Below are positions 46,387 to 60,322 of a stretch of 64,000 bases of DNA, piece after piece. Location of the stretch: NCBI GenBank assembly GCA_028641055.1, contig CM054060.1:209522445-209586444 (forward strand). The letters run 5' to 3'. Under the pieces are notes generated by a model, which searched no databases, was not told the DNA's origin, and was given only the letters and a program-made list of their open reading frames with translations. A program made the position numbers and the translations under genes. The stretch is from Alopecurus myosuroides. Taxonomy: Eukaryota > Streptophyta > Magnoliopsida > Poales > Poaceae. The stretch's first letter is position 1. The number at the start of each line of letters is the position of its first letter.

Positions 46387-47811
46387 TGATGACTCCCAAG
46401 TGCAGGAGATCAATTGTAGTACCTTTCGATAAGTATTTGAGTGTCGAACCCAGGAGGAGCTGAAGGTAAGCTATCTATTCTCTAAAGCCCTATAACCCTC
46501 TTATATGGCCGTTTATGCAAAGCAATAAGTTTGACTAAAAGGAACTAACTAATTAAAAGCAAGTGACGTGGAGTGTGGTTTGTCTAGTAACTAGTGAAGC
46601 AAGTTTAAGATGCAAGTAATCCTAGAGCAAGTTTCTAAAGCAAGTTTCTAAGAAAGTTTCACAAGTAGCAAGCAGCAAATATCTCAAGTATCTCAAGGGA
46701 GCAAGTTTTCTAGCAATAGGTGTTTCGTTCGTGTGGTTGTCACAATTAGTGAAGCACATGTTTTATTCTTAGTTGTTTCTTCTAGGAAGGAGCCATGAAT
46801 AGGTATAGTCAAGTAAATGATCTACAACCCCTTATGATGGATCATGTGGCCAAGTAAATGACTGCACAAGATTGATTAAGACATAAAGTCCCACCATAGC
46901 CTTACGTTCTAAGGTCCCCTATATATATCCCCCAATAACTTAACTTTGTGGCTCGGTCTCAGGTTACTGTCACTCCCAAGTCACCACCACTCCATTATGC
47001 TACAGGTGATCACCTTACATGCATTCCCCAACATATGCGTGCACTCATATATTGTACATAAAGACAATCATAGAAGATAACAAACTTGTATGCAACCAAT
47101 CAACGAACTATTTCACCATTGCCAAGAACAATTCACTACTCAAACATAGACGGGGAGACACAATACATCAAGGGAATATAGTATTGCATCATACATCGTG
47201 TTTGCCAAGAGATTACAGTGGAGAGATGGAGCTGATCTTGCTGTAGATGTTGATGATGAACACGCCGGAGGGGGGTGGAGCCCTCCGGGGGTGATCCCGG
47301 CGGCGTTTCCCCCCTCCGATCTTCTCTGGCGGTAGCCTTCTGTCTCTCTGTTTTGTGGTTTCGTCTCTCGGCGCCGCCTCCTCCTCGAAAAGGCCAGGGG
47401 ACCCTTTATATAGTCGTTTTTAGGTCACGAGACACTCGGGAGAAGAAAGATCGACGACATCGGAGCCACGGGGGCAAAAAGGGGGCCTCTCACGCGGCCA
47501 AGGAATCTGGCCGCGTGGAGGGTCCTCTTTTCCACCTGGTTGGACTTTTGGCCCTCTACTTTCGCCCATGGTCTTCGTCTTGAAAATTCTGAACTGTGCT
47601 CTTTGGCCTTGCCCTTTTTCGAGTCCCGAAGCTCCCGGAAAGTCTGAAACACTAAAAAGTACGTTTTCTGGAGAAACAGGGTTAGAACCAAAAGAAGGGG
47701 GATTGTTTAGAAAATCCCCCAAATCATTATAAAACATGAATATAAGTTGCTAATATGTAGGAAAAACAAGTAATAACATGCAAAGTTCATGTATGCATTT
47801 TACATGCATCA
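46387..47811 (-). repeat. 5' LTR of A
   Basis: 1425 bp, followed by target copy gaggt (47812-47816). Confidence 0.95.
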
Positions 47812-47816
47812 GAGGT

Positions 47817-50800
47817 TCCCGACCCGGTTCTTCCCTCTCTGCTACTTGCCTGAGTCTTGTGCATCTTCTCATGCTCGTACTCGATTTTTTTTTTGCAGTT
47901 TAGGGACGAGGCCGAGCTCACCGGAGAAGTAACCTCCACGAACGCCTCGGATCTCCACCACGCCGCTATCTGGAGGCACACCGAGCCACTCCATGGACAC
48001 CATCGTGTTAGTCACGTTGCGCTGAGCCTTCCTGTGCTCTCCCCGAGCCCAGAGATCCATCGTGGCCCCGACACCATCCGCGCCTGACAGTGCAGCGCCG
48101 TCACAGCTCCATATCCGGCCAGCAGCACCGGCAAGGTAAACCCTAGTCGTCCCTGGCCGTCAGATCTATTTTGTGCGACCCATATTAGATCCACACCTCG
48201 AAGAGGTATTGGCGAATCAAAGTGCGCCACCTCAGCGCCCAGTCAGCAGCGCGTTAAGTAATCTATATGTCGCTCGGCCCAACGCGTAACCGGCCCAAGT
48301 AGCAGCCCAACCTTTTCTGGATTTTTATTCTGGAATAAATTTAGAACGGCAATTTTGCAGTTTAGTCCCTAGAACTTTGAACCATTATAACTTTTGATCC
48401 ACTTAGCCAAATTTAGCATTCTTGAACTTTTTGAAATCAACACAATATGTAGAAACTTTTGGCACTGGCAAATTTAAATTTGACCATTTTAAATTTGTTC
48501 AAATTCAAATGTGCTTGTTTGATGAATTTTAGCATAATTCAAATTCTACAAATCAAAAAATTGCAAATAAAATATATTTGGAAACCTTGGGATGTGTACT
48601 TTCATATCCTCTGTCCCAAAATAATTTTTGAACAAATTAAATTTGAATTTAGAATTAAGTTGTCTATTTGAGTATTTTGACATAGATATAATTCTATAAA
48701 TACTTTCAATATAGTTCCTTTTGCAAATTGATCCATTTGGTAACCTTGAACCAGAGACATCAGTACCTAAACATTTTGGACATCCTTGGACAATGACCAT
48801 GTATTTTATCCAAAGATCCATCATAGTAGTCCACCAAGTAGTTTATGTCTTGGAGTTTGTTTCTATACTTTTTTTACCTTTGTTGTAGTGGCTATTTTTG
48901 GAGCCAAGACCAAGTCCCTAGTATGTGTCAACCATACATGAGACCAAGTAGTGAACCTTCAACACTAGTACCTTTGTTTTCTATCTACTTCTCCACTCCC
49001 CCATTCTTGCTTCAAGAATTCATCAAGTTAGCAAAATGGAAATCAAGACTCAAGCACAAGAAGGGGCTTCATTTTCAACTTGGTGGAAACATGAAGATAT
49101 ACAAGGAAGATCATTGAAGAAATTGAAGGAAGGACTTGGACTCCACAAAAAATAGAAGGAAAACAAGGAAGTACAAGTGTATGAAGAAATCAAGGAGAAA
49201 ACATCTTCCTCTCTCTTTCTATCATTTCTATTGCTTTCTTTTCTATTTGACTTAGTGGTATTTGTGCCCATCACATACCTAAACCAATAAGTGAAGTGAA
49301 AACCATGAAGATTTATCAAGTTCAAGAGAAGCTTCACAACAAGGAGGAAACTACAATAGAAGCATGAATATGATCTTTAAGAAGACAATCATGTGAAGAC
49401 TTGGAGCAATCCATACAAGTTGAAGAATAAAAAGTTGTTTTTGTCCAACCATTGACCCAAATGGAAAATCCCAAGACTTTATCTTGTTATCTCTATTGTT
49501 ACGAAGTTAGTTGAACCTAGACGTACCTTAACCCAAAATGAAAAGACTAAACCTAGATCACTCAAATGTCTTGCTGAAAATAACTAAGAGTTACACTTTG
49601 TTATATGTTACTTTAGTTGAGATAAATATGTTTACAATAAAGTTTGATCACTACAAACTCAACCTAGACATCCTTGGTGAACTCTTGGAGCTTCTTAGGT
49701 AAATATGTTTTAAATAAAGTTTGATTACTACAAACTCAATCTAAACCATCCTTAGTGAACTCTTGGAAACTACTTAACAAGTATTAGAGAATGAATGTTT
49801 CAAACTTAAACCTCGACCTTGTCGTAGAAAACTTGGTTAAACCCTTTTGATATGTCAGTTGCTTTGTATGTTTTCTTCACTTGTGTGTTTGATTTCTAGT
49901 ATGCTTGTTTATTTTGTTTTTGTGTTTTCAATGAATATATTGTACAGAGAGCAACGATCTTTTGTGAAGAGAGTGTGAATTCTTCACCAACTTCAACAAG
50001 GAAAGTAACACACCATCCACTACCCATTATTTTTTATATGCATCATTAGAGTTTTCAGTAGTATGCATGATAGGAAATTTTACTAAGTTATATTATGCTA
50101 TGATATTATCCTAGTAGTGTGTAGCCATATCTTTTACCCTTGTTATTTTGATATCCTTAGAACATAGTAGATGCTTTGCAATGTTACAAATTGTTTTACT
50201 AGATGTCGAGGAAAAAATCTAAGTATAACTAATAAATGAACCACCTGGGTGGAAGTGGAAAGACTGGTTTATGTTGAGTGTTGCCAGGGCCCTTGTCTAA
50301 GGGTTATCCCACTTGAGGTTGTCACTTGCGGATGGACACCCAGGAACAAAGAGATTACTATGTCCCTCTAAATCTAGTAGCTTCCCATGAAGCCTTTTGA
50401 CATATGGGCTCTGTCTTGATCAACTAAGTTGTGAGGGTTTAGCCCAGTCTTGATAAGCAGATGTAGCATAATTATAGGTGGAACGGGTCTTGCCGGTGGG
50501 TTGAACTCCTTCTTCTGAAAGATCTCGTCTCAATTCTATTCTTTCCATGATGCACTCCGGGTGTATAGGACGTTTGGGCTAATTGAAGACAAAGGGTGAA
50601 AGTGCACAAACTCTGTAGAGTCAACAAACTAAGATCTTAGCTGTGTCCCCGGTTATGGACAACTATGAGCAGCTGGACAAGGAATGTCGGAAGAATCTCA
50701 ACACCATTTTCAATAAGTAAAATTTGACCAAGTGAACAGTAGTTGTGGTGCTTGGATCTTAATCCAATGTTGCCACCCTTTGGAAAGAAAAGTTTGTTTT

Positions 50801-51269
50801 ACAAAAAAGATAGGAGAAAACTAGCTTTATGCAAACTTAGCCAAAGCTCCACTCTGCCAAATGAGCATGTAGTATTAATATTGCCTTTTCTATCCACCAT
50901 AGTGTTACTTGCCAATACATTAAATTGTATTGAACCCCTTGTGCCTGCATATTCCATCCTGCAGATGAATCTGAAGACGTGTGAGGATTTTGTTTAGGAT
51001 CTCGAGTCTACTGCCAACATGTTTTGCCTGTGGCACATGAAGAAGATGGGCTCAATGTTGTACTATGTTTTATGCTGTATTTCTTTGTTTTCTGCTAGTC
51101 TTCCAAGACTATGCAAGTTGTAATATTTTGTAAAGACTAGATCATGCGATGTAATAGAATTTGATGCATTTGCACGATATTTTTTTTTTAAAGTGGTGCT
51201 AGCAATTGATCCAGGGACTAGCACACTAACACATATGTTCTTACATTATTTGAATGTGGGAACGCTACA
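47817..51269 (+). repeat. LARD-2 5' LTR, right part
   Basis: Continues from the insertion point of A and matches LARD-1 from about 5000 to the LTR end with many substitutions. Palindrome block CTCTGTAGAG (50611-50620, one base off a palindrome) and CTAAGATCTTAG (50629-50640). It ends GAACGCTACA at 51269. No gene. Confidence 0.85.
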
Positions 51270-51403
51270 AAATGGTATCAGAGCACTGTGTTGCCTGTAG
51301 AATTCGAGACCCTAAGTTTGGAAAAGACCCTAGGATTGAAAAATTACTATATTCAAACTTTGTAGAAACAAAACATCTTATCTTAATCTTTCTCATATCC
51401 TCT
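51270..51403 (+). other. LARD-2 PBS and start of interior
   Basis: PBS TGGTATCAGAGC at 51273-51284, then sequence matching 1922-2039 of LARD-1. Ends with target copy cctct (51399-51403). Confidence 0.88.
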
Positions 51404-52982
51404 TGATATGTCTCCAACGTATCTATTATTTCTAATGCTCCATGATCATATTATGCCAATTGCTGCTTGTTTTCTCCCTTGTTTATAGCATTTTTATCGA
51501 TTTTCCGGACTGACCTATTGACAAGATGCCATAGAGCCAGTTCCCTGTTTTCTGCTGTCTTTAGTTTCAGAAAAGTTGTTCTGGAAATATTCGTGGAATT
51601 GGAAAGTTCGAAGCCCGGAAGTCCTATTTTCCCCGGAAGCATCCAGAAGACCGAAGAGGAGTCGAAGAAAGGCATCAGGGAGGCCACACCATAGAGTGGC
51701 GCGCCCCCGGCCGCGCCAGCTATGGGTGTTGGGCCCCTGGAGCTCCACCGCCTTTGCCCTTTCGCCTATTTATTCCCCCCGGATGGAAAACCCTAGGCAC
51801 CTGGTCAAAAATACCCGAAAAGTTCTGTAGCCGATGTCACCGTCAACCCTAGACCAGGAGGGGTTCTAAAGCTGTTTCCGGCACCCATCCGGAGAGGAAA
51901 TCATCACCGGAGGCTTCTACATCACCATGCCTGCCTCCGGAGTGATGCGTGAGTAGTTCATCCCTGGACTACGGGTCCATAGCAGTAGCTAAATGGTTGT
52001 CTTCTCCTCATATGCCTGCATATTTAGATCCCGTGAGCTGCCTATCATGATCGAGATTGATCTTATGTAATTCTATATGATGTGTTTGCTTGGATCCGAT
52101 GAATATTGAACTTATGCCAAGTTGATTATAGTCTTTATTTCATATGTTATTTTTGATCTTGCATGCTTTCCGTTGCTAGTGGTTGGTCTGGCCAAGTAGT
52201 TGCTAGTGACACCAAGAGGGAGTATTTATGCTTGATAGTGGGTTCATGCCTCCTCTTGGCCTTGCTCGAGTGACAGAAACGTGAAGGGGGAGGATGTGTT
52301 GTTGCCATTAGGGAGAAAACAACGGTGAGAGTGCCCGCGTGCATAATCATTGATTACATTACACACTTTGTTTAATGCAGTTATCTATTGCTTGCAACTT
52401 AATACCTAAGGGGGTTCGGATGATAACCTGAGGGTGGATTATTAGTCATAGATGCAGATGGATTTAGGTCTATGTATTTGGTTGTAATGCCCGCACTAAA
52501 TATCATAGTAGTCATCATGTTATAATGTGCACTACGGTGCAACCTCTATTTGTCAATTGACCAGCTATAATTTCTTCACCCAACATGTTATCTTTATGGA
52601 GTGACACCACTAGTGAACCTACGAAGCCCGGTCCATTTTCCACACTGTTAAACACACCACAACAATTTCCTTCTATATTTAGTTACTTCAAGCATACATC
52701 ATTTTCCACACTATACGTCTTATCTTTGTTTTCAGCAAGACCGGTGAGATTGACAACCTCACTGTACCGTTGGGACAAAGTATTTTGGTTGTGTTGTCTG
52801 CAGGTTCCATGTTGTTGCTAACACCGGCGAGGCACCATCACCATCGTCAGTGGCATCAACCTTCCTGAGATCCTCTTCCTCCTACTGGATTGATAACCTT
52901 GGTTCTTAACTAAGGGAAATTCATGCCGCTTGCTCATCACACCCTCCTCTTGGGTTTTCCAACACACCATCAAAGCAGTCAC
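51404..52982 (+). mobile_element. Solo LTR of the element D family
   Basis: 1579 bp, TGATATGTCTCC to AAAGCAGTCA, flanked by cctct (51399-51403 and 52983-52987). On both sides it joins LARD-2 interior sequence that is continuous in LARD-1. The first 1003 bp match the 3' LTR of D (62998-64000) with moderate divergence. A solo LTR arises by recombination between two LTRs. Confidence 0.93.
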
Positions 52983-53004
52983 CTCTCATCTATTATTCAC
53001 CTTA
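52983..53004 (+). other. Last remnant of LARD-2 interior
   Basis: The stretch cctctcatctattattcacc matches 2034-2053 of LARD-1. It then breaks off against element C sequence. Confidence 0.75.
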
Positions 53005-53058
53005 CTATGAGCACATCACCAAGGCTAACCCCCTTAAGAGAATTAACCCTAAACTTTT
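53005..53058 (-). pseudogene. Start of C pol (protease-RT linker), frameshifted and cut
   Basis: In a frame shifted from gag-protease, the minus strand reads RVNSLKGVSLGDV, similar to the linker before RT in Tekay-type elements. It is lost at about 53005 against LARD-2 sequence. Confidence 0.65.
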
Positions 53059-54762
<1,704 letters not shown>

Positions 54763-54978
54763 TTGTGGTTTATAGAGTAGGTAAGTAAAGATAGACAGGA
54801 CTAAGGAAGGTTAATTCTACCCATACAAACAAGCAGACGAAACAAACTAACAATCAACACAAATAAATTCTTTTCCATTACTCAACCAAAATAGTCTCCA
54901 AAGCGAACTAACTTTGTCCTACCACAAATTTTCGAAATTGTAAAAACTTAAAGTAAAATGGTAGTCTCTCTAACTATC

Positions 54979-55692
54979 CTAGCCCTCAATCATGGCGATT
55001 TCTTCTTCTTCTTCTTCTTCTTCTTCTTCAAATTCTTGGATCTCAAAGCCTTCTTGAATGAGCACGCGTCTGAGTTCCTTCACTTCCTTCTCCAATTGTG
55101 CATTCTTCTCTTGGAGGCTCTTCTTCTCAGCACGAAGACGCTTGATCAAGTCACTCCCAGCTTCAAGCTCTACCTCATGGGTGGAGAGTTCTTCTTTTTG
55201 CTCTCTTATTTTCTTGTTCCTTTGCTTGACTCTCTTCTCCTGACTTGCGAATTTCTTCTCTTGTGCCTCGAACTTCGCTTCTAGCTCCATGGTCCTCAAT
55301 GCTTGCTCCTTTATCTTCTCATCATTCACCTCGACTTGGGCACACAAATCGTCATTCTTCTGGAGTTCCTCCGCGGCGTCAAAGTAAAGGTCATAGACTA
55401 AGGATTCTAAGCCTTGGAAGTAATCGCGCATGAACTCATCCTTTCCTTCAGTGGCGTAGCATAGGGGTGTTCCTTCATCATCACACCTTCCAAAAAGGAA
55501 AGAGTAATGTCCCTCTATCTCCTTGGTGTAGCGTCCACAAAGGCTAGCTATCACGTGTTGCATGATGATGTTGATTCCTCTCTCCATGGAAACTCCCATA
55601 ACGCCATACTCAATAGGTGCTTCGCCTTCACGTCCTTGCTGAACTATCCTGACTCTACAGAGGCCTTCTTTTTGAACTTCTTCAAGATGCAT
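54979..55692 (-). CDS. Extra ORF upstream of gag in C: coiled-coil protein
   Basis: 237 codons between PBS and gag. Residues about 105-220 are rich in Glu, Lys, Leu and Gln with heptad-like spacing, a predicted coiled coil. The C-terminus is a poly-Glu run coded by a TTC microsatellite (about 55000-55029). The N-terminal part is globular-looking (SLCGRYTKEIEGHYSFLFGR). A frame starting MERFVYTEKEDYPPTRFG at 55803 is joined to it by a probable one-base shift near 55690, so the original protein was likely about 37 residues longer. Additional ORFs before gag are known in some plant gypsy lineages; the function of this one is unknown. Confidence 0.65.
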   Translation of the reverse strand: MHLEEVQKEGLCRVRIVQQGREGEAPIEYGVMGVSMERGINIIMQHVIASLCGRYTKEIEGHYSFLFGRCDDEGTPLCYATEGKDEFMRDYFQGLESLVYDLYFDAAEELQKNDDLCAQVEVNDEKIKEQALRTMELEAKFEAQEKKFASQEKRVKQRNKKIREQKEELSTHEVELEAGSDLIKRLRAEKKSLQEKNAQLEKEVKELRRVLIQEGFEIQEFEEEEEEEEEEIAMIEG

Positions 55693-55968
55693 CCCTTGAT
55701 AAAAGGTGTTGGTAGCTTCAGATGCTTGATGATGTTGAACATGATGCTTCCAAATCGAGTAGGTGGGTAGTCCTCCTTCTCCGTGTACACGAACCTCTCC
55801 ATCCTTTAGTTAGGAAGGGAAAAGTATGAGATAAAAATGCATAAGTAAAGAATTACGAGTAGTAAAGCAGAAATATTCTATAAGAAATTTTATACTTGGT
55901 GAATTTTAAGTTTTTGGCCAACTATTTCTAACCATTTCCTAGGGTTTCGATCCTACATGCAACACAAT

Positions 55969-55980
55969 GCTCTGATACCA
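55969..55980 (-). promoter_or_regulatory. Primer binding site of C, tRNA-iMet type
   Basis: On the minus strand TGGTATCAGAGC. The 20 bases that follow (ATTGTGTTGCATGTAG) resemble the start of the LARD-1 interior. Confidence 0.9.
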
Positions 55981-55982
55981 TC

Positions 55983-58900
55983 TGTAGTGTACCTGCACTT
56001 AGAAAGTTGGCAGGTACCTGTGTATAGTGCAAATCCCTGGATCGAATTCATTTGCACACACAGTTTAAGATGAATATCATAACATCGTATCTTTATTACA
56101 AAAATAATCCAGACTTGGTAAAATAAATGGTTCGATACATCCTTGCATAGCATAAAGCTAACTCCAAACAATAAAGAAGCGGAAAATAAATCATCCATGA
56201 GCCTCCATTCTTCATGATACGCCACAGGCGGAAACATGTTGGTTGCAGGCTCGGAACCCAAACGTACCCTTACTCTTCGTCAGAATATTCTGCAACCAAT
56301 AAAATTTTGCAACAGAGTGGGTCAGATACCATTAAAAGTGGATCTGGCAAGTGACACTATGTGGACACTTAATGGAATAACTCTAATAATCCTGTATGCA
56401 TATTTGGCTGGTGGAGTTTAAGGCTAGTTTGCGTAAAGCCAAATTTTCCCTAACACTTTGTAAACTTTTCCTCAAAATAACCCTTGTTAAACCCTCACAA
56501 TTTCACTTAGAGAAAAGATATGTTGGGAGCCTCCGTTTTCATCCTTGATCAGCTGCTTGAATTGTCTGCCGGGGACACGGCTAAGTACTTAGTTTTTAAA
56601 TCTGCAGAGGTTGTGCACTTTCACCATTAGACCCAACTAACCCAAACTATCCTAAGCACTCAATTTGTGCTAAGGAAAAGGAGAGAGTTGAGACGAGACT
56701 TTTCAGAAGCATTTCCTTATCCCATACCGACTTGACGCGCTCCCATTCTAACCATTCTACCACCACCTCTCAAGTCGGGACAAGTCCACGCAACTTAATC
56801 CATCTAGCCAGAGCCCATATGACTAATGGTTGCACCATAAGCAACATCACTTAGAAAAACATTGGTCCCTTTATTCCTGAGTGGCAATCCACAAGTGAAT
56901 CAACACTCAACTCTGACAGCCAATCAAGCCCAATCCACCCAGGTTTATAAATTAACTTAGTAGAATTTAAGCTTTTCAAGAAAACACTTCGCATGGCATC
57001 AATATTTCTACTAAGTTATCAATGGGCTTCTAGACACAACTAATGTAAAGGAAATAGTTGTTTTAGCATAGCCAAACTAATCCTACACATGCATATAGAA
57101 AATACACTAAGTCATGCATAGGAAATTACTTAGGAAAAATTGATGGGGTTGTGCCACTTGCCTTGGCAATAAGCAGAACAAGAATAACAACAGCAACTGC
57201 AACAGTCCTCGTTTCCCTCCGGAGATTCTAACACAACAAGAAATATACAATAAGCAAACAACTCATGAAATTTTCTAAGGAAAACATGCTATGTATGAGA
57301 TGCAAAAATAATTCTAAGGACTTAGAATGCATGCCTTGAGAATTATTCTAAGTGATTATGCAAGGAAAACAATGGATAAAAAAAAACGGCTAAGGACCAA
57401 ACACCACCCATGGTTCGAAAATCCCACTAAGGACTTAATTCTAGGGCCAAGTGTGAAGTTGCTAGAATTTCTAAGGGAGAAGTGGCAAAATTTCTAAGGA
57501 ATGCTACCTCTATTTAACTTAGAAATTTTCTAAGGGAGAAACTATCATTTTTAGAGGGAGGTGGAATATTTCTAAGTTAATTTTCAGTTAGCATGGCAAT
57601 AGGGACTTACTCATATTTTCTCTAATTTAATTTTGGCCGAAAATATGGTGTACATTAATTTAATTGATTAATTATAATTATTATTCTAACATTAGTGAGC
57701 AATTTTTAAAGGATTAATTTAATTCTACTAACTAAACTTGTCTAAAACACTTTACAAAAATACTAGGGTGCTTCCACGGCCAAAATTAATTATACTAAAC
57801 TTTAGCAAAAGAAATAATCAATTATCAATTTTTAAATTGAAGTTATGATTCTTAAACACAAGTTATTTCACTTTTAAAAAATTTGTACAACCAATTTTGT
57901 CAAAACTTTAAATTGATCTAACCAAAAGTTTCTACACGTCACAAGCTTTCCAAATATTTTTTTTATATAATTTTTGGATAAGGGAATAAAAATTATTAAT
58001 AGATCTAATCGCAGTGACCTATCTGTAACGTGCAGGGGCTAAAACAAAAATAAAAACAGAAAAAGTCTTCGCGCTGAAGTCCCTGGCGTGTGCTGCTGAC
58101 GCGATGCTGACGAGGCGATGACGAGGCGTTGACGTGGCGCTGACGGGGCGTTGACGAAGCGCTGATGACTGGACGAGGCGACGTGGAGCTTCCCCATTGG
58201 ACGATACCGATTCGTTTTGAAGATCTAATCCTAGCCCTCCATTGCAGATCGGACGGTTCCCGTCTTGTTTGACCACGAGCGGGCGGCGCTTCCGCCGGAA
58301 CTTCGTCGGAAACCTAAACTACACGGTGGCGCCATGACTGGAATCTCGCCGGAGTTTGATCTAGGCCTAGCTAGAGTTGGTGGGGCGTACCGCGGTGCTC
58401 AGCGTGACGAGGCGATGACGATGGCAGTGACGGCATTGTCGCGAGCTTCCCGTCCTTCTCCCGATTGATCACCGGAGTTGCTGCAGCGGACGGCGTCCTC
58501 CGATCCAAGTGGCGACGACGTTCTAGTGTGCAAAAAAAATAGTGACTATGTTGAGGGCATGCGCGAGATCATAAGGAAGCGAGAGGAGGTGGTACGGGAG
58601 GCAATGGCGGCGTGTGCTCACCGGAGTAATTCACGGACGGCGGCGGCAATGGCGATGCGACGTCGAGCAAGGCGAGCAGCCGGGTGGCGTGGAGGTGCAA
58701 TTGGGTGGGGGGGTTTTGGAGGCTGGGTTGCGGAGTATAAAAGGGCGGATTCAAACGTGGAAAACAAGAAACAAATCGGACCGAATTCAATTGCGATTTG
58801 GTTAGGGTTTCGGGAGGAAATCCCGAGTTCTTCCTGGACTCGAACTCGGAGATGACAGGTGGGGCCCGTTGGTCAGCGAGAGGGAGCGAGGAGTTGGGCC

Positions 58901-59299
58901 TGGGCTGCTGTTTGGAGCGCGCGCGGTAGGTAGGTTAGTTGGTTCGGCCCAGTTAGCTTTTTCCACGAAATTGTTTTTATCCTTTTACAATTTTACCCCA
59001 ATAATCATATCTTTTGAATTTTAGCTCCTAATTTAGTCAAACCAATTTCATTAAATTTGTAAAAACATCCCCTTCATGTTTGCCATGTAATTGGGATAAT
59101 TATTTAAAAATATAAATGGGAAGTTTAAATAATTTTATTTAAAGCCTCATTGATGCTTTAAAAAAAAATAGGTTCCAATTTAAATAAAATTCTAATAAAT
59201 TCATAACTTAAGTCAAACAAAATGCACACTAGTATGCAATGCCATGATGCATGATGCAGAATGAAAATTTTAATTTTTTGTAAAAATTGGGATGTTACA
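55983..59299 (-). repeat. 5' LTR of C (3317 bp)
   Basis: On the minus strand TGTAACATCCCAATTTTTAC to GTACACTACA. Contains the palindrome block at 56581-56608 and a CCAAATATGCAT block near 56398, both shared with LARD-1 and F. A GC-rich block at about 58050-58930 has open frames but no recognisable protein. No other gene. Confidence 0.88.
56581..56608 (-). other. Paired palindrome block in C
   Basis: On the minus strand TCTGCAGA (56601-56608), 8 nt, CTAAGTACTTAG (56581-56592), followed by CCGTGTCCCCGG. The centre is TA where LARD-1 has AT, and the palindrome is kept. Confidence 0.75.
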
Positions 59300-59358
59300 A
59301 TGCCGCTTGCTCATCACACCCTCCTCTTGGGGTTTCCAACACACCATCAAAGCAGTCA
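59300..59358 (+). repeat. 5' LTR remnant of D
   Basis: 59 bp matching the end of the solo LTR with one visible mismatch. It abuts the outer end of C's LTR exactly, so C probably inserted into this LTR with target atgcc. Confidence 0.88.
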
Positions 59359-59367
59359 AAGAATTTC

Positions 59368-59385
59368 TGGCGCCGTTGCTGGGGA
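59368..59385 (+). promoter_or_regulatory. Primer binding site of D, tRNA-Asp type
   Basis: TGGCGCCGTTGCTGGGGA, nine bases after the LTR, matching the 3' end of plant tRNA-Asp with one mismatch. Confidence 0.93.
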
Positions 59386-59548
59386 GGAAGAAGTCTTCTG
59401 GCAAGGGGAGTCTCTCACTCTCAACCTCTTTATTTTGTTTATTGTCTTGTTTTTCTTTTTGTCTTGTTTTTCTTTTCTATATTAAAAAGACAAATAAATT
59501 AGTTTACTTAATAGCTGTTATTTATTTGCTTGCTTTTATTTCACTAGA

Positions 59549-60262
59549 ATGAGTATTCCTGAAGTTGAGGTTCGTTCTTTTAAGAAACAGGGGGAGAGAG
59601 TTTAAAAGATGCTTGGTATAGAATAAATGATGCTCATAATAAATGTACAAAAAAATATTCTACCCTGATACTCCTGAGGAATTTTTATGTTGGCATTTCT
59701 CGCTGGTATAGGCATGTGTTAGATACTCTTACGGGTGGAAATTTTCTAGGAACTCCTGCCTTGGAAGCCTGCAATTTGATTGAAAGTTTAGTAGGAACAC
59801 CCCCATTACCACTGTTAAAACTGAGATCACTTTTGAGGATGTTATTAATAAACTAAACTCTTTGGAAATGAACTTACCAATTTTTCTTGATAATGCTCGC
59901 AAAGTTAATGAGTCAATAATTACTATTGATAAAAGAATCACTACTGTAGAGGCTAGCAACACTCATGATAATCAAAATTTTAGGATTGGTAAACTAGAGG
60001 GTGTTATGGGAACTTTAAGGTCAACTTTTTCATCTCTTAAATTTAAAAAGGAGAAATCCTTTGTGGGAAAGGAGCAAAGATTCATGTATGTTCCCAAGAT
60101 AACTAAACCCAAATCTCAATATGTGCTAAAAATTGCTATTTTTTTAATGAAACTAAGAGTGACCTCCATGTTGAATCTTCAGAAACATGTAGAGTGCCTA
60201 TTGCTGCAAATAATGGTTTAAAGGAAGTTATAGAGGATGCTTCTTCACTTGAAAATACTTGA
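59549..60262 (+). pseudogene. Broken gag-like gene of D
   Basis: Starts ATG at 59549 (MSIPEVEVRSFKKQ). At least three frameshifts (near 59600, 59805 and 60150) split it. The segments resemble Athila-type gag: KDAWYRINDAH, LLRNFYVGISRWYRHVLDTL, EACNLIESLVGTP and a coiled N-S-N-THDNQNFRIGKLE stretch. The longest open piece is 59862-60221. It stops before a zinc knuckle or protease. I recall truncated gag genes of this type in Triticeae elements. Confidence 0.75.
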
Positions 60263-60299
60263 GTTGATCTTTATGCCTAGCTGAAAGGCGTTAAAGAAA

Positions 60300-60322
60300 A
60301 GCGCTACCGGGAGACAACCCGG
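60300..60322 (+). other. Hairpin block AGCGCT-CCGGGAGACAACCCGG in D
   Basis: CCGGG pairs with CCCGG around AGACAA, after AGCGCT, about 40 bases after the gag stop. The matching block in A is at 44611-44634. Confidence 0.75.

Larger units (their letters stand above)
30102..47811 (-). mobile_element. Element A: tRNA-Asp-primed non-autonomous gypsy element
   Basis: Two 1425-bp LTRs (30102-31526 and 46387-47811) start TGATGACTCCC and end CATGCATCA, flanked by gaggt (30097-30101, 47812-47816). PPT next to the left LTR and PBS next to the right LTR place it on the minus strand. The PBS matches tRNA-Asp. Without nested element B the interior is about 4.1 kb and has no gag or pol domain that I can recognise, only one 245-codon ORF. 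By eye the LTRs differ at about 32 positions plus 2 indels (about 2.2%). PPT motif and hairpin block link it to element D. Confidence 0.93.
28947..53004 (+). mobile_element. LARD-2: diverged relative of LARD-1 carrying nested elements
   Basis: LTR start TCTAACATCCCTGATTTTTGG at 28947 (one base off the TGTAAC start of LARD-1); possible left target copy gcgat at 28942-28946. Its LTR is 28947-30101 plus 47817-51269, split by element A. PBS TGGTATCAGAGC is at 51273-51284. The interior matches LARD-1 from the PBS to about 51398, is split by the solo LTR 51404-52982, resumes at 52983 and is cut at about 53004 where element C begins. The 3' LTR is not in the window. It is older than LARD-1, with many substitutions and small indels relative to it. 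Confidence 0.85.
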
